DNA of 64,000 bases. It comes from Bradyrhizobium sp. Ai1a-2. Lineage in GTDB: Bacteria; Pseudomonadota; Alphaproteobacteria; Rhizobiales; Xanthobacteraceae. The position numbers and the translations under genes are program-made. This document shows positions 25,651-38,400 of the stretch, piece after piece. The stretch is taken from NCBI RefSeq assembly GCF_000426245.1, contig NZ_AUEZ01000021.1, positions 52,143 to 116,142 of the forward strand, read 5' to 3'. Under the pieces are notes generated by a model that saw only the letters and a list, made by a program, of their open reading frames with translations, was not told the DNA's origin and did no database searches. Position 1 is the stretch's first letter. Each line of letters begins with the position of its first letter.

Positions 25651-26184
25651 ATGAAGAGACGCAGGGATGGCAGACGCAGGAGCGTCTCGCGCCGAGTATC
25701 GATCGCGCTTGTGCTTTGCCTGTGCGCGTCGCTTGCACGCGCGGCGGAATCGCCTGCAAACGGCGACGTTGCCGTCAGCAATCCGGTCGAGCTGCAGCCG
25801 TTGCCCGAGCTCGCCGTGACGCGCGACAAGCCGCTGTTCTCGCCGACGCGGCGGCCGCCGCCCAAGCCCGTCGCGCCGGTGGCGCGGCAGGAGCCGCCAC
25901 CGCCACCTCCGCCGCCGCCGAGTGTGGTGGTGTTAGGCATCATCAGCGAGAACGGCGATGGCCGCGCCGCCATCCGCGCCGGCGGTAACGGCGACAAGGT
26001 GACGCGGGTGCGCGCCGGCGATGACGTCCGCGGCTGGAAGGTGGAGCGGATCGAGCCGCGCCGGCTGGTGCTGACCCAGGGCGAGCGCTCGGTCGATTTC
26101 GCGCTGTTCACCGGTGCGGCCAAGGCCGCGAAGACTCCGGAACGGCGCGTCCGTCAGACCAAAGCTGCCTCTCCAAGTGACTGA
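25651..26184 (+). CDS. GspC/GspN-type T2SS inner-membrane connector
   Basis: The protein has 177 residues from ATG 25651 (GGGGA 7 bp upstream); ATG 25624 in frame would add nine. It has a basic N-terminus, one hydrophobic signal-anchor (15-31), and a linker rich in Pro (nine in a row at about 82-90) typical of an inner-membrane protein reaching across the periplasm. The C-terminal homology-region domain is VVVLGIISENGDGRAAIRAG, V-R-A-G-D-D-V-R-G-W-K-V-E-R-I, then LVLTQGERSVDFALF, the same beta fold as GspC HR / PilP. It lacks a PDZ domain and is short, like HxcP. Expected role: link the secretin N0 domain to the inner-membrane platform. The exact letter (C or N) is uncertain, the family is not. 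Confidence 0.75.
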   Translation: MKRRRDGRRRSVSRRVSIALVLCLCASLARAAESPANGDVAVSNPVELQPLPELAVTRDKPLFSPTRRPPPKPVAPVARQEPPPPPPPPPSVVVLGIISENGDGRAAIRAGGNGDKVTRVRAGDDVRGWKVERIEPRRLVLTQGERSVDFALFTGAAKAAKTPERRVRQTKAASPSD

Positions 26185-26473
26185 ATTGATGCCGATTTTC
26201 AGGCAGGCCGCAGCTGGCGGTTGCGGCTCTCCCCATGGCCAAAAATTTCTTTCGCAATTTCTTACCGAATAGCTTCGCGTTAGCTCGTCTCAACCTGTCT
26301 TGGAGATGAGGAGAGGCGTCACCGGGCGGTGGGGTGTGCCCGCTTGGAAAGCGGGCCACGCTGGCGGTTGCGTGCGCTGATCATTGACCTGTCGGCATCG
26401 CCAGGCTGGTTCCAGGCTGGCCGATGCATTGTCGTATTCGTTTCGCATCACCTGCTGCTTTGGAAGGCCCCGC
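26185..26473 (+). promoter_or_regulatory. AT-rich leader/promoter region of tpsA2
   Basis: No gene is seen here. An AT-rich patch has CAAAAATTTCTTTCG (26240-26254) and then CGTTAGC (26278-26284), about 190 bp before the start. Both elements resemble sequences upstream of tpsA1 and the tpsB start. GGAAGG at 26462-26467 is the ribosome site. Confidence 0.35.
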
Positions 26474-29400
26474 ATGCATTCGCTTCTCCGCTCCCGGTTG
26501 AATTCACGCCGCGCTTTGCTTCTTGTCGGCGCAAGCACCGTCGCGATTGCAGTGAGTTCGGGGGCCCATGCCCGCCCGTTCGGCTCGTGGGGATCGACGA
26601 CCGCAGCGACGCAAGCGGCGGCCAATGCGGCGCAGGCCGCAGCCCAGCAAGCGGCACAGGCAGCGCAGAACACGCAAGCGTCGATGGCGCGCGCGGCGCA
26701 GGCGGTCCAGGCCTTGCGGGCGGCGCAGAGCGCGGCGCGCAATCTCGCGGCCAACGCGCCGAGCGCCATCCCGAACGGGCTCAACGTCGGCGGACTGGTG
26801 CCGGACAGCGGGCTGAGGGCGCCCGGCGTTGCCAACGACGTCACCAGCTGGGTCGGCGCCAACACGCCGACGCAGACCACGAGCAACGGCCAGACCACGG
26901 TCAACATCGAGCAGACCCAACAGAGCGCGCTGCTGAACTGGCAGAACTTCAACGTCGGCAGGGACACCACGGTCAATTTTGATCAGAAGGGCAACGCCAC
27001 CTGGTCGGCGCTCAACCGGGTCGCATCGAATGTCTCGCCGAGCCAGATCATGGGTGCCATCAAGGCCGACGGCGCGGTCTACGTGATCAATCAGAACGGC
27101 ATCATCTTCGGCGGCACCAGCCAGATCAACGTCCACACGCTGATCGCCTCGACGCTCGATCTCGGCACGACCCTGAGCAACAACAACTATCAGATCTACC
27201 TGCAGAACGGGCTGTTCCAGAGCCCCATCCCCACCTCACCGGGCGGCCTCACCGGCACGGGCGCCGCGATCTTCAATCAAGGCAACGGTGGCAAAGTCAC
27301 CGTCCAGCCCGGCGCGGTCATCGACACCACCGGCAAGTTGAGCACGAATAGCGACGGTGGCTATGTCGCGCTGCTCGGCGACGGCGGCGTCAGCAATGCC
27401 GGCAGCATCACCACCAGGAACGGGCAGATCATCCTGGCCGCGGATAGCTCCGTCACGTTGATCACGCCGACGTCGACCGCCGTCGGGGTCAAGACGGCGC
27501 TGCAGGTCCTGGCTGCCGGCGGCGCGGTGAGCAACGAGTCCGGCGGACTGCTCGTCTCCAACTCCGGCGCGGTCACGCTGGCGGGCGGCACCATCAACCA
27601 ACTCGGTGGCATCGTCGCCACCACCGCCACGACGCGCACCGGCTCGATCAGCATGAGCACGGTCTGCCTGCAAACCTGTGCGAGCGGCGCCGACGGCAAC
27701 ATCGTACTGGGATCGGCGAGCCTGACGGCGATCCTGCCGGACGAGACCAGCGGCACGTTGCCGACCTCGACGGCGAATTCCACTGTTACGATCAACAACA
27801 CCACGATGCCGTATTTCCAGGCTGTGTTGCAGCCGCAGATCAATATCCAGGCCGCGGGCAGCGTCGATGTGCAGGGCAGCGGAGGCGGCCTCGACGGCGC
27901 GCTGATCAAGGCGCCGAGCGCCGCACTGACCATCACCGCGGGCGGCGCACCCGCAGATGGCACCGCCGGCACGGTCCTGCTCGAGCAAGGCAGCACTATC
28001 GATCTCTCCGGCATCGCCGGCGTGACGCTGCCGATGTCGATCAATCAGCTGAGCATCACAATCACGGCGGCCGAGGTGGCCGACACTCCGCTCGCCCGGA
28101 GCCTGATCGGCAAGACCGTGACCATTGATGCGCGCCTCAGCGGCACCCGCGCCGATGGTTTCCACTGGGTCGGCTCGCCGCTGCTCAACGCCGACGGCTA
28201 TGTCGGGCTGATCCCCCAAAGCATCGACCAGCTCCTCACCACCGGCGGCAGCTTCACGACGTCGGCCAGGAATTTCGTCCAGCAGCCGGGCTCGGTGATA
28301 AACGTCTCGGCCGGCTATGTGCAGTACACTGGCGGCACCATCAGCACCACCCGCCTGCTCGGCACCAACGGACGTGTTTACGACATCGGCAGCGCCGATC
28401 CCAACATCGCCTATGTCGGCGTCGGCAACGGCTTCACGGTCCTGCACAAGGTCAACGGCACCGTCGACCCGAGGCTGACCGAGATCTACCTCAATCCGCT
28501 GGGCGGCAGCAACTCGCGCTACGAGGCGGGCTACATCGCCGGCGCGGATGCCGGCTCCGTCACCGTGGCCGCCGTCAACCCGATCGTCAATGACATCATC
28601 GGCAAGGTGGTGGCCGGCAACCGCCAGCGCGCGCTGGCGGGATCGTCGAGTGTCGCGGCCGCCGACCAGATGCCGACCGGCGCATCGCTGAGCATCACTT
28701 TCGTGGGCACTCTGAGCAACGTGGTGCTCGCGCCGCAGGTGGACGTCGGGCCGGATCCGTATGGCCTCAGCAGCTTGAGCTTCGCGAATGCATCCAGTTG
28801 GACGCCGGTGCTCGCCAACGGCGTCTTCCCGATCTTCAGCGATGCGCTCTCAAATGCATCGCTTGGCAGTGTGACGATCAAGGGCGCGCACCAACTCGAC
28901 CTGGCAACGAACGCCACCCTCTCTGTGCGCCCCGGCGGCAGCATTACGCTGGACGGTGTCGCTACCATCGACGGCACGCTGAGCGCGCCCGCCGGCAAGA
29001 TCAGCCTGACCGGCTTCACCTATGCGAGCCGCAAACCGGAGCAGCCGCCGGCCCCGGCACTGGTGATCGGATCGAACGCGGTGCTCGATGTGCGCGGCCG
29101 CTGGGTCAACGACACCCGCCTTCTGCCGGATCAACTCGAGGGTCGCGCCTTCGTCAATGGCGGCAGCGTGAGCATCAGCACGATCGCCGCCAGCGATGGG
29201 CCATTGCAGGGTCCAGGCCCCTTCGTCGACGTCACCCAGAGCATCGTGCTGGCACCGGGCAGCATCATCGACGTGTCCGGCGGCGGCTATGTCGACACCA
29301 CCGGCAAGCTCAAGACCGGGTCCGACGGCCTGCCGGTCGGCAAGGGTGGCAGCCTGACGCTGACGACCTATGCTGGCGGCTTCAACGGTACCCCCGGAAA

Positions 29401-32400
29401 CTCGACGTTCAAGGACGCTGACTATAACGTTTCTCCGCGCGGCACCAACGCCGATGGCACGGTCAACCACCCCGATCAGGCCAATGTAGTGCTGGGCGGC
29501 ACGATCTATGCGGGAGGCTTCGACGGCGGCGGCACGCTGACGCTGCAGGTGCCGACCATCGTTATCGACGGCGCAGCAGCGGAGGTCACGTCATACGTGT
29601 CCAGCGCGACGGCCGACGCGATCGCTGGATACAGCGGATTGCCGGTCACGAGCTTCACCAAGTCGGATGCCAATGCCGGCCGACTGGTTCTGCCATCCTC
29701 GTTTTTCACCAGCGGCGGTTTCTCCCAATACACCCTGACCGACAGCTATGGCGGCACCACGGTCACCGCCGGCACGCAAGTGCTGTTGCAGCAGCCGACG
29801 GCCTTGCCCACCGGCCGCGAAATTGAAATCCCGACCGGCACGCCGGTGCACAGCTTCGCGCCCACAGGGCTTCTGCCCGATGGCATCCGCAAGCCGGTCA
29901 GCCTGACGCTGAGCTCCCTCGGCGCGGACATCCTGCTCGACCGCGGCGCCGGCATCGTGGCCGAGCCGCAGGCCAGCGTCAGCCTGATCGGGAACGCCAC
30001 TGTTCTCGGCAGTATCGTGGCTCACGCCGGCGCCATCAATGTGGTGGGCGGCTTGGTTTCGATCGGCTCGACCGCCGTGCTTGACGTCAGCGGCGTGTTC
30101 GTGCCCGATCCGCTGGTGACAGCCTATTCCACTGGCACGGTGCTCGACGCCGGCACCATCACGCTAGCGGGCCAGATGACTGGCACCACCGTGGTGGTGC
30201 AGCCGGGGGCGCAGTTGAATCTGCAGGGCGCCAACCGCCTGATCCAGGTGCCGCAGGGAGGCTTCGGGCCGCGCCTGCCGAGCCAGGAGATGTGGAGCGA
30301 TGGCGGCACACTACAACTCGCCGCCAGCAACATCTATTTTGCCGGCACCGTCAATGCGGCCGGCGGCGCGCCGCTGGCGACCGGCGGCACCTTGACCATC
30401 GGCGATATCGCAACGCCGAGCGCCATCGCCGGCAACTCGGCCCTGCCTTCGCCCAACGTAATCGTCATCGAGCCGGCCGGCCTCGTCGCGGCGAACCTGC
30501 CGGCGCCGGGCGCCTCCGCCCCGGCGGGCGCCTTCATCGGCGCCGATACGCTCAGCAACAGTGGCTTCGATTCCGTGAACTTGAACGCCGGCATCATCGC
30601 GTTCGGCGGCTCGGTGACTGTGGCGATCCCCGGCGCCCTCACCCTGCGCGCCGACAGCGGGAATTTCGTGCTTCTGCCGCCCAGCACCGGCCTGTTGCCG
30701 TCAGGCGTCAATCTCGGCGATCCCGCCAACAATTTTGGACTCGGCGTCTGCGGGGCGGATTGCATCCTGAGCATCGGCGGCGCGACAGTGAACCTGGATG
30801 CCGGCTATGTCCGGATCGTCGGCAGACATGACCCTGGCAACATGGCCCTGCCGAAGGTCGCAGACGGGACGCTGAACGTCACCGCCCGGTGGATCGATCT
30901 CCAGGGCGCAATCGCCCTGCACAACGTTGTCAACGCGAATGTTACCAGCGCTGCCGCCATCCGGTTGCTGCCGGACAATTACGGCTTTATCCCCGGCGGC
31001 GCCGGTGCCGGGCGGACGACCTTCGGCGGGGCGCTGATTACGCCGGGCAATCTGACGCTGCGGGCGGCCGAGGTCTATCCGGTCAGCAACACCGACTTTC
31101 TGCTGATGTCGACCGGCACGCTTCCCTCCGCCAGCACCATCGCCGTCGCGCAGAACGGCGTCCCGACGGCGCCGCTCTCGGCCGGCGGTAGTATTCTCCT
31201 TAGTGCGCAGACCATCGAGCAAAACGGGACGCTCTGGGCCCCTCTCGGTAGCATCGTCCTCGGCATACGGGACACCGACGATTTTCCGACCGATCTAAAG
31301 GATGCGGTGGGCAAGCTGATTGTCGATAACATTTTTGCTTCAGGGATGTTCAGGCCGACCCAGAACGTGATCTTGGGCGCGGGCAGCCTGACCTCGGTGT
31401 CAGCGTCCGGCCTCGTCATTCCCGACGGCTTCACCATCGACGGCACCACCTGGTATCAAGGCAACCCCAAAGGCGACGAGGCGCGGACTCCGCAGGTGCT
31501 CGCTGCGCCGCCGAGCAAATCGATCAGGCTGTTCGGCGCCAACGTGGCGACCCGGCCGGGCGCGGTGCTGGACCTGAACGGCGGCGGCGACATCTATGCC
31601 ACCGAATATGTGGCCGGCACCGGCGGCACGCGCAACGTGCTGACGACCTACCAGACCGACCCCGCGACCGGGAACGTTGCGCCGCAGTATGCCGATGGAC
31701 GGCAGGTCTATGCCCTGGTGCCGAGCTATCAGGCCGGCGTTGCCGCCTACGATCCCAACTTCGCCGATCTCCCCTATTATTCCGGTGCGAAGGTCGCCGG
31801 CAGCGGCGCCAGCGCAGCGTATGCCAATGCGATCATGCCGGGCCAGTCGGTGACCATCGCGCCCGGCAGCGATATTCCAGCCGGCACCTACACACTGCTG
31901 CCCGGCATGTACGCGACGCTGCCCGGTGCCTATCGGGTGGTGCAGGTGGCTGGCAACTTAAACCGGAACGCTGCCGTCAGCGCCACCACCGCCGACGGCT
32001 CGCAATATGTCGCCGGCACGCTCGGCAATGCGCTCACCGGTGCGCGGTCCTCGCAGTCAGTCATCCTCCAGCTCCAGTCGCAGGCGGTCTGGTCGCAATA
32101 TTCGCGGATCGACATCACCTCGGGCACGAGCTTCTTCCGCAACGTGGCGCTGGCCGCGGGCAAGGCCCCGCGGCCATTGCCGATCGACGGCGGCGTGTTG
32201 GTGCTCGGCGCCATCAACTCCCTCAATCTTGCCGGCACCAACCGGTTCGCGCCCGGGATCAGCGACCTAGCGCCCGGCCTTGTTGGCGGCGGCGGCCAGG
32301 TCCAGATCAGCGCGACCAATATCTTGATTGCCGCACCCGCAGTCGATGGGACGCTGCCCTCGGCGCCCGCCGGCTATCTTGTGCTCGATGCCGACCAGAT

Positions 32401-35400
32401 CAGCAATCTTGGGGCTTCATCCGTGCTGATCGGCGGCACTGCGAAGGTCGTCGATGGTGTCCAGAACATCACCGCCACTGCACTCAACCTCGAGATTGCT
32501 ACGGACGCGGCGCATCCGCTCACCGGGCCGGAACTGCTGCTTGTTTCGCTCGCCGGCGACGGGGGCCTCGTGGTTGACGCCGGCAGCGTCGTCCGGGCTG
32601 TCGGGACAGTGCCCGCCGGCACCAGCCGCGACATCACCATCGGTGCGCTACCGGTCAAACGGCCTGATGGCTCCTATTCCGGACAGGTCAGCGGTGACGG
32701 TTCGCTGCTGCGCGTCTCCAACGGCACGGCTGTGAACGTGAGCCGGATTTATGTGCCGGGCCAATACACGGGTGACGGGCCGCCGCCCAGCAGCCCCACG
32801 CCGCAGGGAGCGTTCTCGATCGGCGCCGGCGCGATCGTCGACGGCGGCAACACCTTGACGCTCGATACCAGCGGCAGCGGCACGCTTGCCTCCGACGCTA
32901 TCCTGAAAGCGCGGAACTACGACATCGCCGGCTCGGTCATCAATGTCGGCGGCGGCAACTCCGGCATCGTGCTGAACCCGGCCGTGCTATCGAACTTCAA
33001 CGACGCGGTGTCGGTCCGCCTGCGCAGCGCGTCAGTGATCAATCTCTACGACGCCGGTGGGCTGCGTATCGGCGATCCCGCGCATCGCATCGGCACGCTG
33101 ACCTTCGACAGCGCCGGGCTCTACGGTCAGGGCGGCAGCACGATGGTCAACGCGTCCAACATCAACCTCGCCAACAGCCGCGGCGTGACCGGCACGGGTA
33201 TTGCCGGGGCCGGCGGCACGCTGACGCTGAATGCCAGCGAGATTGTCACCGAGGACCTCGGCGCCAAGAGCCTGCGCGGCTTCGGCCAGGTCACCTTCAA
33301 CGGCGGCCGGGCCGTTGCGTTCAGCGGCGGCGGCAGCCTCGACGCCGGAACGGCGAACGTGCTGTTCTCGGCTCCCGTAACCATGGTCAATGCCGGCGCG
33401 ACGCAATCGGTCGAGACCTCCGGCAACGTCACGCTTGTAACCGGCGCGGGGACGAGGCCCGCGAGCGTTGCGACCAACATCGGCGGCGAGCTTTCCATCA
33501 AGGCCGCGTCGATCCTGGACAACGCCATCATCCAGGCCCTGTCGGGCAACGTCAGCCTCACCGCGACCACGGGCGACGTCGTGCTCGGCGCCGGGGCTTT
33601 GATCGACGCCTCCGGTTCGGAGATCACGATTCTCGATATCGTCAAGGATGCGCCGGGCGGCAAGGTGAAGCTTGTGTCGAACACCGGCAACGTGATCATC
33701 GGTCCGCAGGCGAAGGTGAGTGTCGCGTCCGCGGGCATCGGCTTTGCCGGCTCGCTGTCGATCCAGGCCGCAGGCAGCGTCACGCTTGACGGCACGCTGG
33801 ACGGCCGTGCCGCGTTCAAGGATCTCGGCGGCAATTTCATGCTTGCTGCCGGCAACCTCGCTGCCGGCAGCAAGCTGCCGACGAGTTTCACCGGCAGCAT
33901 CGCGGTGGCCTTGAAGCAGGGCGACATCGTGATCGGCACCGCCGCCAATGCGCTCGCGACGGCCCTGAGCGCGGGACAGATCACGCTCACGGCCGACAAT
34001 GGCGCGGTGCTGATCTACGGCACCGGCGATACGAGCAATCCCGCCAATCAGGTGACTGTGCTTGATGCCAGCGGCCTCAACGGACAGATCGCGCTCTACG
34101 GCGCAAGCGGCGTGACCATCGGGGCCGGTGCCCGGCTCACGGCGGCGTGGGTCGCGGATGATCCCAGCAATCCGAACTACGCCAACGGTACCTCCCTCCT
34201 GGTGCAGGATGGCGGCACCATCAAGCTCGGCACCACCGGCGCGTCGGACGGCACGCTGAATGCGACCTACGGCTACCAGAACGTTGCGACGTCGGGTCTG
34301 ATTTCGGTTGCGTCCAACACCACATTCGATGTCAGCGGCGGACCCGGCGGTGCCAACATCTCCAACACGGGCGGGGAAGTCATCCTGCGCGCGCCGATCC
34401 TGAGCGGCGGCGGCTTCAATGCGCAATTCCACGGCACCATCGTCACCAGCGCGGATTCCGCCGGCAAGCCGAGCGGCGGCGGGCTTGTGCTCGATGCCTA
34501 CGCCGTGTGGAGCACCATCGATGGATGCTCGCTGATTCCTGCAGGCTGCAGCTCCATCACCACGGTCGCGCAGTACAACGCACTGAGCGCTGCGCAGAAA
34601 GCGCAGATGGACCAGCATTTCGACGGCATCATCGATCCGGCCGGATTCTTCAATGGGACGGGGCAGCGGATCGTCAATCCCACGGCCGTCGCCGGATCCA
34701 CCGGGATCTACCCCACGTCGACCTATGCCGCGCCGGCGGCCGGCGCCTACTTGGCGCATGTGAACTTCTACCAGAACACTCTGGTCAATTTCGTCCAGCA
34801 GACCAGCCTCGGCGGCTATGATCTTTCGGGCGCGCAGATCAAGACCAATGCTCCGGGCGCGGCGGCGCAGAGCCTGACGCCGGGCTCGACGCTGCATATG
34901 CGCCCCGAGATCGCCCTCGTCAGCCCCAGCACGGGTGCCGGCAACAACGGGGGTAATATCACAGTTGCCAGTAACTGGAATCTCGGCGGTGTGCTGACGG
35001 TGCAGACCTCGAGCCGCAATTCGCCATTGACGAGCTACACACCGGCCTATCGCTCGACCGTGAGCGGCTTTGCCGGCGACCCCGGCATCCTGACGCTGCG
35101 CGCCGCCAACAATATCGCCATCAACGCCACGATCAGCGACGGATTCTACGAAACCGTCGATGCGTTCAACAGGGCGGCGGCAACCAGCTACAGGCTGGTC
35201 GCCAACCTCATCGCCAACAACCCGGCGCAGGCGTCGGTTTCGGGAGCGGTCGTCAACGATCTGAACACGACGTCGGCAGCCAGCCTCATGCGGATCGTTC
35301 CGGGGGTCAACAACGGCTCGTTCTCCTATGATTTCGTCGCCGGCGCGGCGCTCGGCAATGGCGCGCCCTCGGCCAATCCCAATGCCGTCGTGGCGATTTC

Positions 35401-38400
35401 CGATCCGGCTTCGGCCAGTAACGCGAACGGCAGCGTCATCATCGACGGGCATACGAGTTACCGGGATGTTTTGGCCCCGACACTGACCATCAACATCCCG
35501 ACGCTGGTGCGAACCGGTACCGGCTCGATCGATATCGTGGCGGCCGGCAATGTCGCGTTCGTCGATCAGGTCGCGCCGGGGGCCGTCTACACCGCGGGCG
35601 CTCTTGTGACCCCTCCGGCCGGCTTCAGGGCGGCCGCAGCCAGCACCGGTTATTTGGGGAACCCGAATGGCGTCGTGGGATTGCCGAACTGGTCCACCGG
35701 CGGTGGTGCGGTGGCCGTCACGGCCGGAGGCTCGATCATCGGCATCGAGACGCCGGTGGATTCTGACGGTAGCCAGACCGGCATCGTGGGTGGCCCCACC
35801 GGCCAATTCTGGAGCTCCTGGTACATGCATTACGGGCGGTCGAACGGCACGGCGACGCCATTCTCCGGCTGCGTGGTTGCCAGCACCTCGGCCTGCCAGA
35901 CCGCGTCCTGGGTGAATTTCAACACCTTCTTCCAGGGCTTCGGCGCCCTCGGCGGCGGCAATATCACGCTCACTGCCGGGGCTGACATCATCGATGTCGG
36001 AGCCTCGTTGCCGGAAACCATGGTCGTGAGCGGGGGGACCGGCGTCCGCGACGCGAACGGCAATCCGATCGGGCCCGTGGCCACCTATTATGGCGGCGGC
36101 AACCTCATCGTGAAGGCCGACGGTGATCTCCTGAGCAGTAATTTCCTGGTGGGCCGCGGCACCGGCCTGATCCAGGTCGGCGGCGCGGTCCAGGCCAACC
36201 CATCGACCGTCCTGACGCAGATCGGCAGTAGCGCCGTCACCGGTCGAATCCCGTTGCCACTGCTGCTCGCGGTGCAGGACGGGTTCATCACCGTCGCCGC
36301 CCGCGGCGCCATCACCCTCGGCAATGTCTACGATCCGGCCTCGGTGCCGACCGATGCATATGTGAGAACTCCGGTCGGTGGTCTGCCCGGCGGCAGTGGT
36401 GCCAGCAACAATCCCGCGTGGAACAACTTCTTTACGTCCTTCGGCCCCGGCAGCGGCGTCTCGCTGACCAGCACCGCCGGCGATGTGACGGCCCTGACCA
36501 TATCCTCTAGCGATAACTCCACCGGCAACATCGCTGGACTATTCCTTCACAACGATCAGGGTGTTGGTGCCTTGACGCAAGTTGGGTTGTTACTGCCGGC
36601 CAGGTTTGATCTGGCCTCGCTCAGCGGGAATGTGGTGCTCGCCGGCAACCCGACTGTCGACAACGCCAACCTCGTACCCTATCCCACGCGGGACGGAAAC
36701 AACACCGGCACATTCAATATCGTCGCGGCGCAGTCGATCAACCTCGGCGGCGGAATTGCGATGCCCGATCTCAACACCACGGCGGCGCAATATATCGGCA
36801 ATGACGTCGTATCGCGCCGCAACTACATCAGCCCGCTCGGGATGCCGCTCGCGACCCTGACCCAGGCGCTGCATGCCAACGACCCCGCGCCGGCCGTGAT
36901 CGCGGCCGGACAGGACATCACGGTCACCCTCTCTGACGGCGCCAGCCTGACGCTGATCAAGCCGGTGAAGATCGAGGCCGGGAACGATGTCAGGTTGGCC
37001 GGCGCCTCCGCCACGACCAGCAGCGGTCCGCAGGCGAGTGGCGTCACTTTCATCGGCCAGAACAACAACGCTGACGACATCACCAGCATCGTTGCCGGCA
37101 ACGACCTGATCGGCGGCTCCTATGTGCTGTACGGCCCCGGCACCCTGGTGCTGCAGGCCGGACATGACATGGGGCCGTTCTGGGAATCGAGCACGACGAA
37201 TCGCCGGACCTTCGGCATCGCCACGATCGGCAACGGCAGCGCCGTCGGCAATTCGTTTTCAGGATCGCTTCTGCTCCCGATCAAGCCTTACCTGCCGTCG
37301 CAGGGCGCCGGGATCGACCTGCTGTTCGGCGTCAAGCCGGGCATCGACTATGCCGCCGCGATCAGCCAGTACGTCGATCCGGCCCGCGCCGGCGCCGGCG
37401 GCATCGACTTCCTCACCGGCATCGCCGAGATTCTCGGCCAGCCGCGCGGCCAGGCCTGGGCCACCTTCCAGGGCCTGTCGCCGGCGCGGCAGCGCCTCCT
37501 GGTCAACCGCGCCTTCCTCGATTTCCTCACGGAGGTGGCGCACGACTACCAGACGCCGTCGAGCCCGTATTACGCACAATACGGCCGCGCCTATGCGGCG
37601 ATCTCCACGTTGTTCCCGGCCGGCTACGGCTACACCGACAACAGCGCGGGCAGCGGCAACGGCGCCGCCGTAACGGTCCCGACCGGCAAACTCAACATCG
37701 CCGGCTCCGTGCTCGAGACACAGATGGGCGGCGACATCAACATCCTGGGCCCGGGCGGCGGCATCATCGTCGGCCACGCCTCGCTCGACACGCTGAAGCC
37801 GAACCAGGAGGGCATCCTGACGCTTGCCGGCGGCAGCATTCGCGCTTTCACCGACGCCTCGATCCTGGTCAACCAGAGCCGCATCATGACCCAGCAGGGC
37901 GGCGACATCAGCCTATTCAGCGCCAATGGCGACATCAGCGCCGGCGAAGGGCCCAAGACCTATGTCTCCAGTCCCGCCGTCAGCCAGCTCTGCACCGTCG
38001 ACGGCTACTGCTACGTCAATCCGCAGGGGCTCGTGACCGGCGCCGGCATCGCTGCCCTGGTCACGCTGCCCGGTCAGGACCCGACCAAGAGCAACGTCAC
38101 GCTGGCGGCGCCCCATGGCACTATCGATGTCGGCGCTGCGGGCATTCGCGGCAATGACATCACGCTGGTGGCGCAGGTCGTGCTCAACGCCTTCAACATC
38201 CAGGCCACCGGCAACGTGACGGGCGTTGCGTTCACGCCGCCGCCCAACATCGCGCTGGCAACCACCGTCTCCAACGCCACGGCCGCCACCCAGCAGGCCG
38301 GCTTGCCGGCACAGACCAGAAACAACGAGCAGCCTTCCATCGTCATCGTTGAAGTGCTGGGCTATGGCGGCAACGGCGGCGACGGCACCTCGAACAGTGA

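Noticed and set aside
25912..25921. CCG/CCA-rich run considered as a microsatellite
   Set aside because: It encodes the Pro-rich linker of the GspC-like protein in frame, normal for that family.
33032..35830. 932-codon minus-strand open frame inside tpsA2
   Set aside because: It is the complement of beta-helix coding sequence, with Arg/Gly/Asp-rich low-complexity translation, no signal, no domain and no ribosome site.
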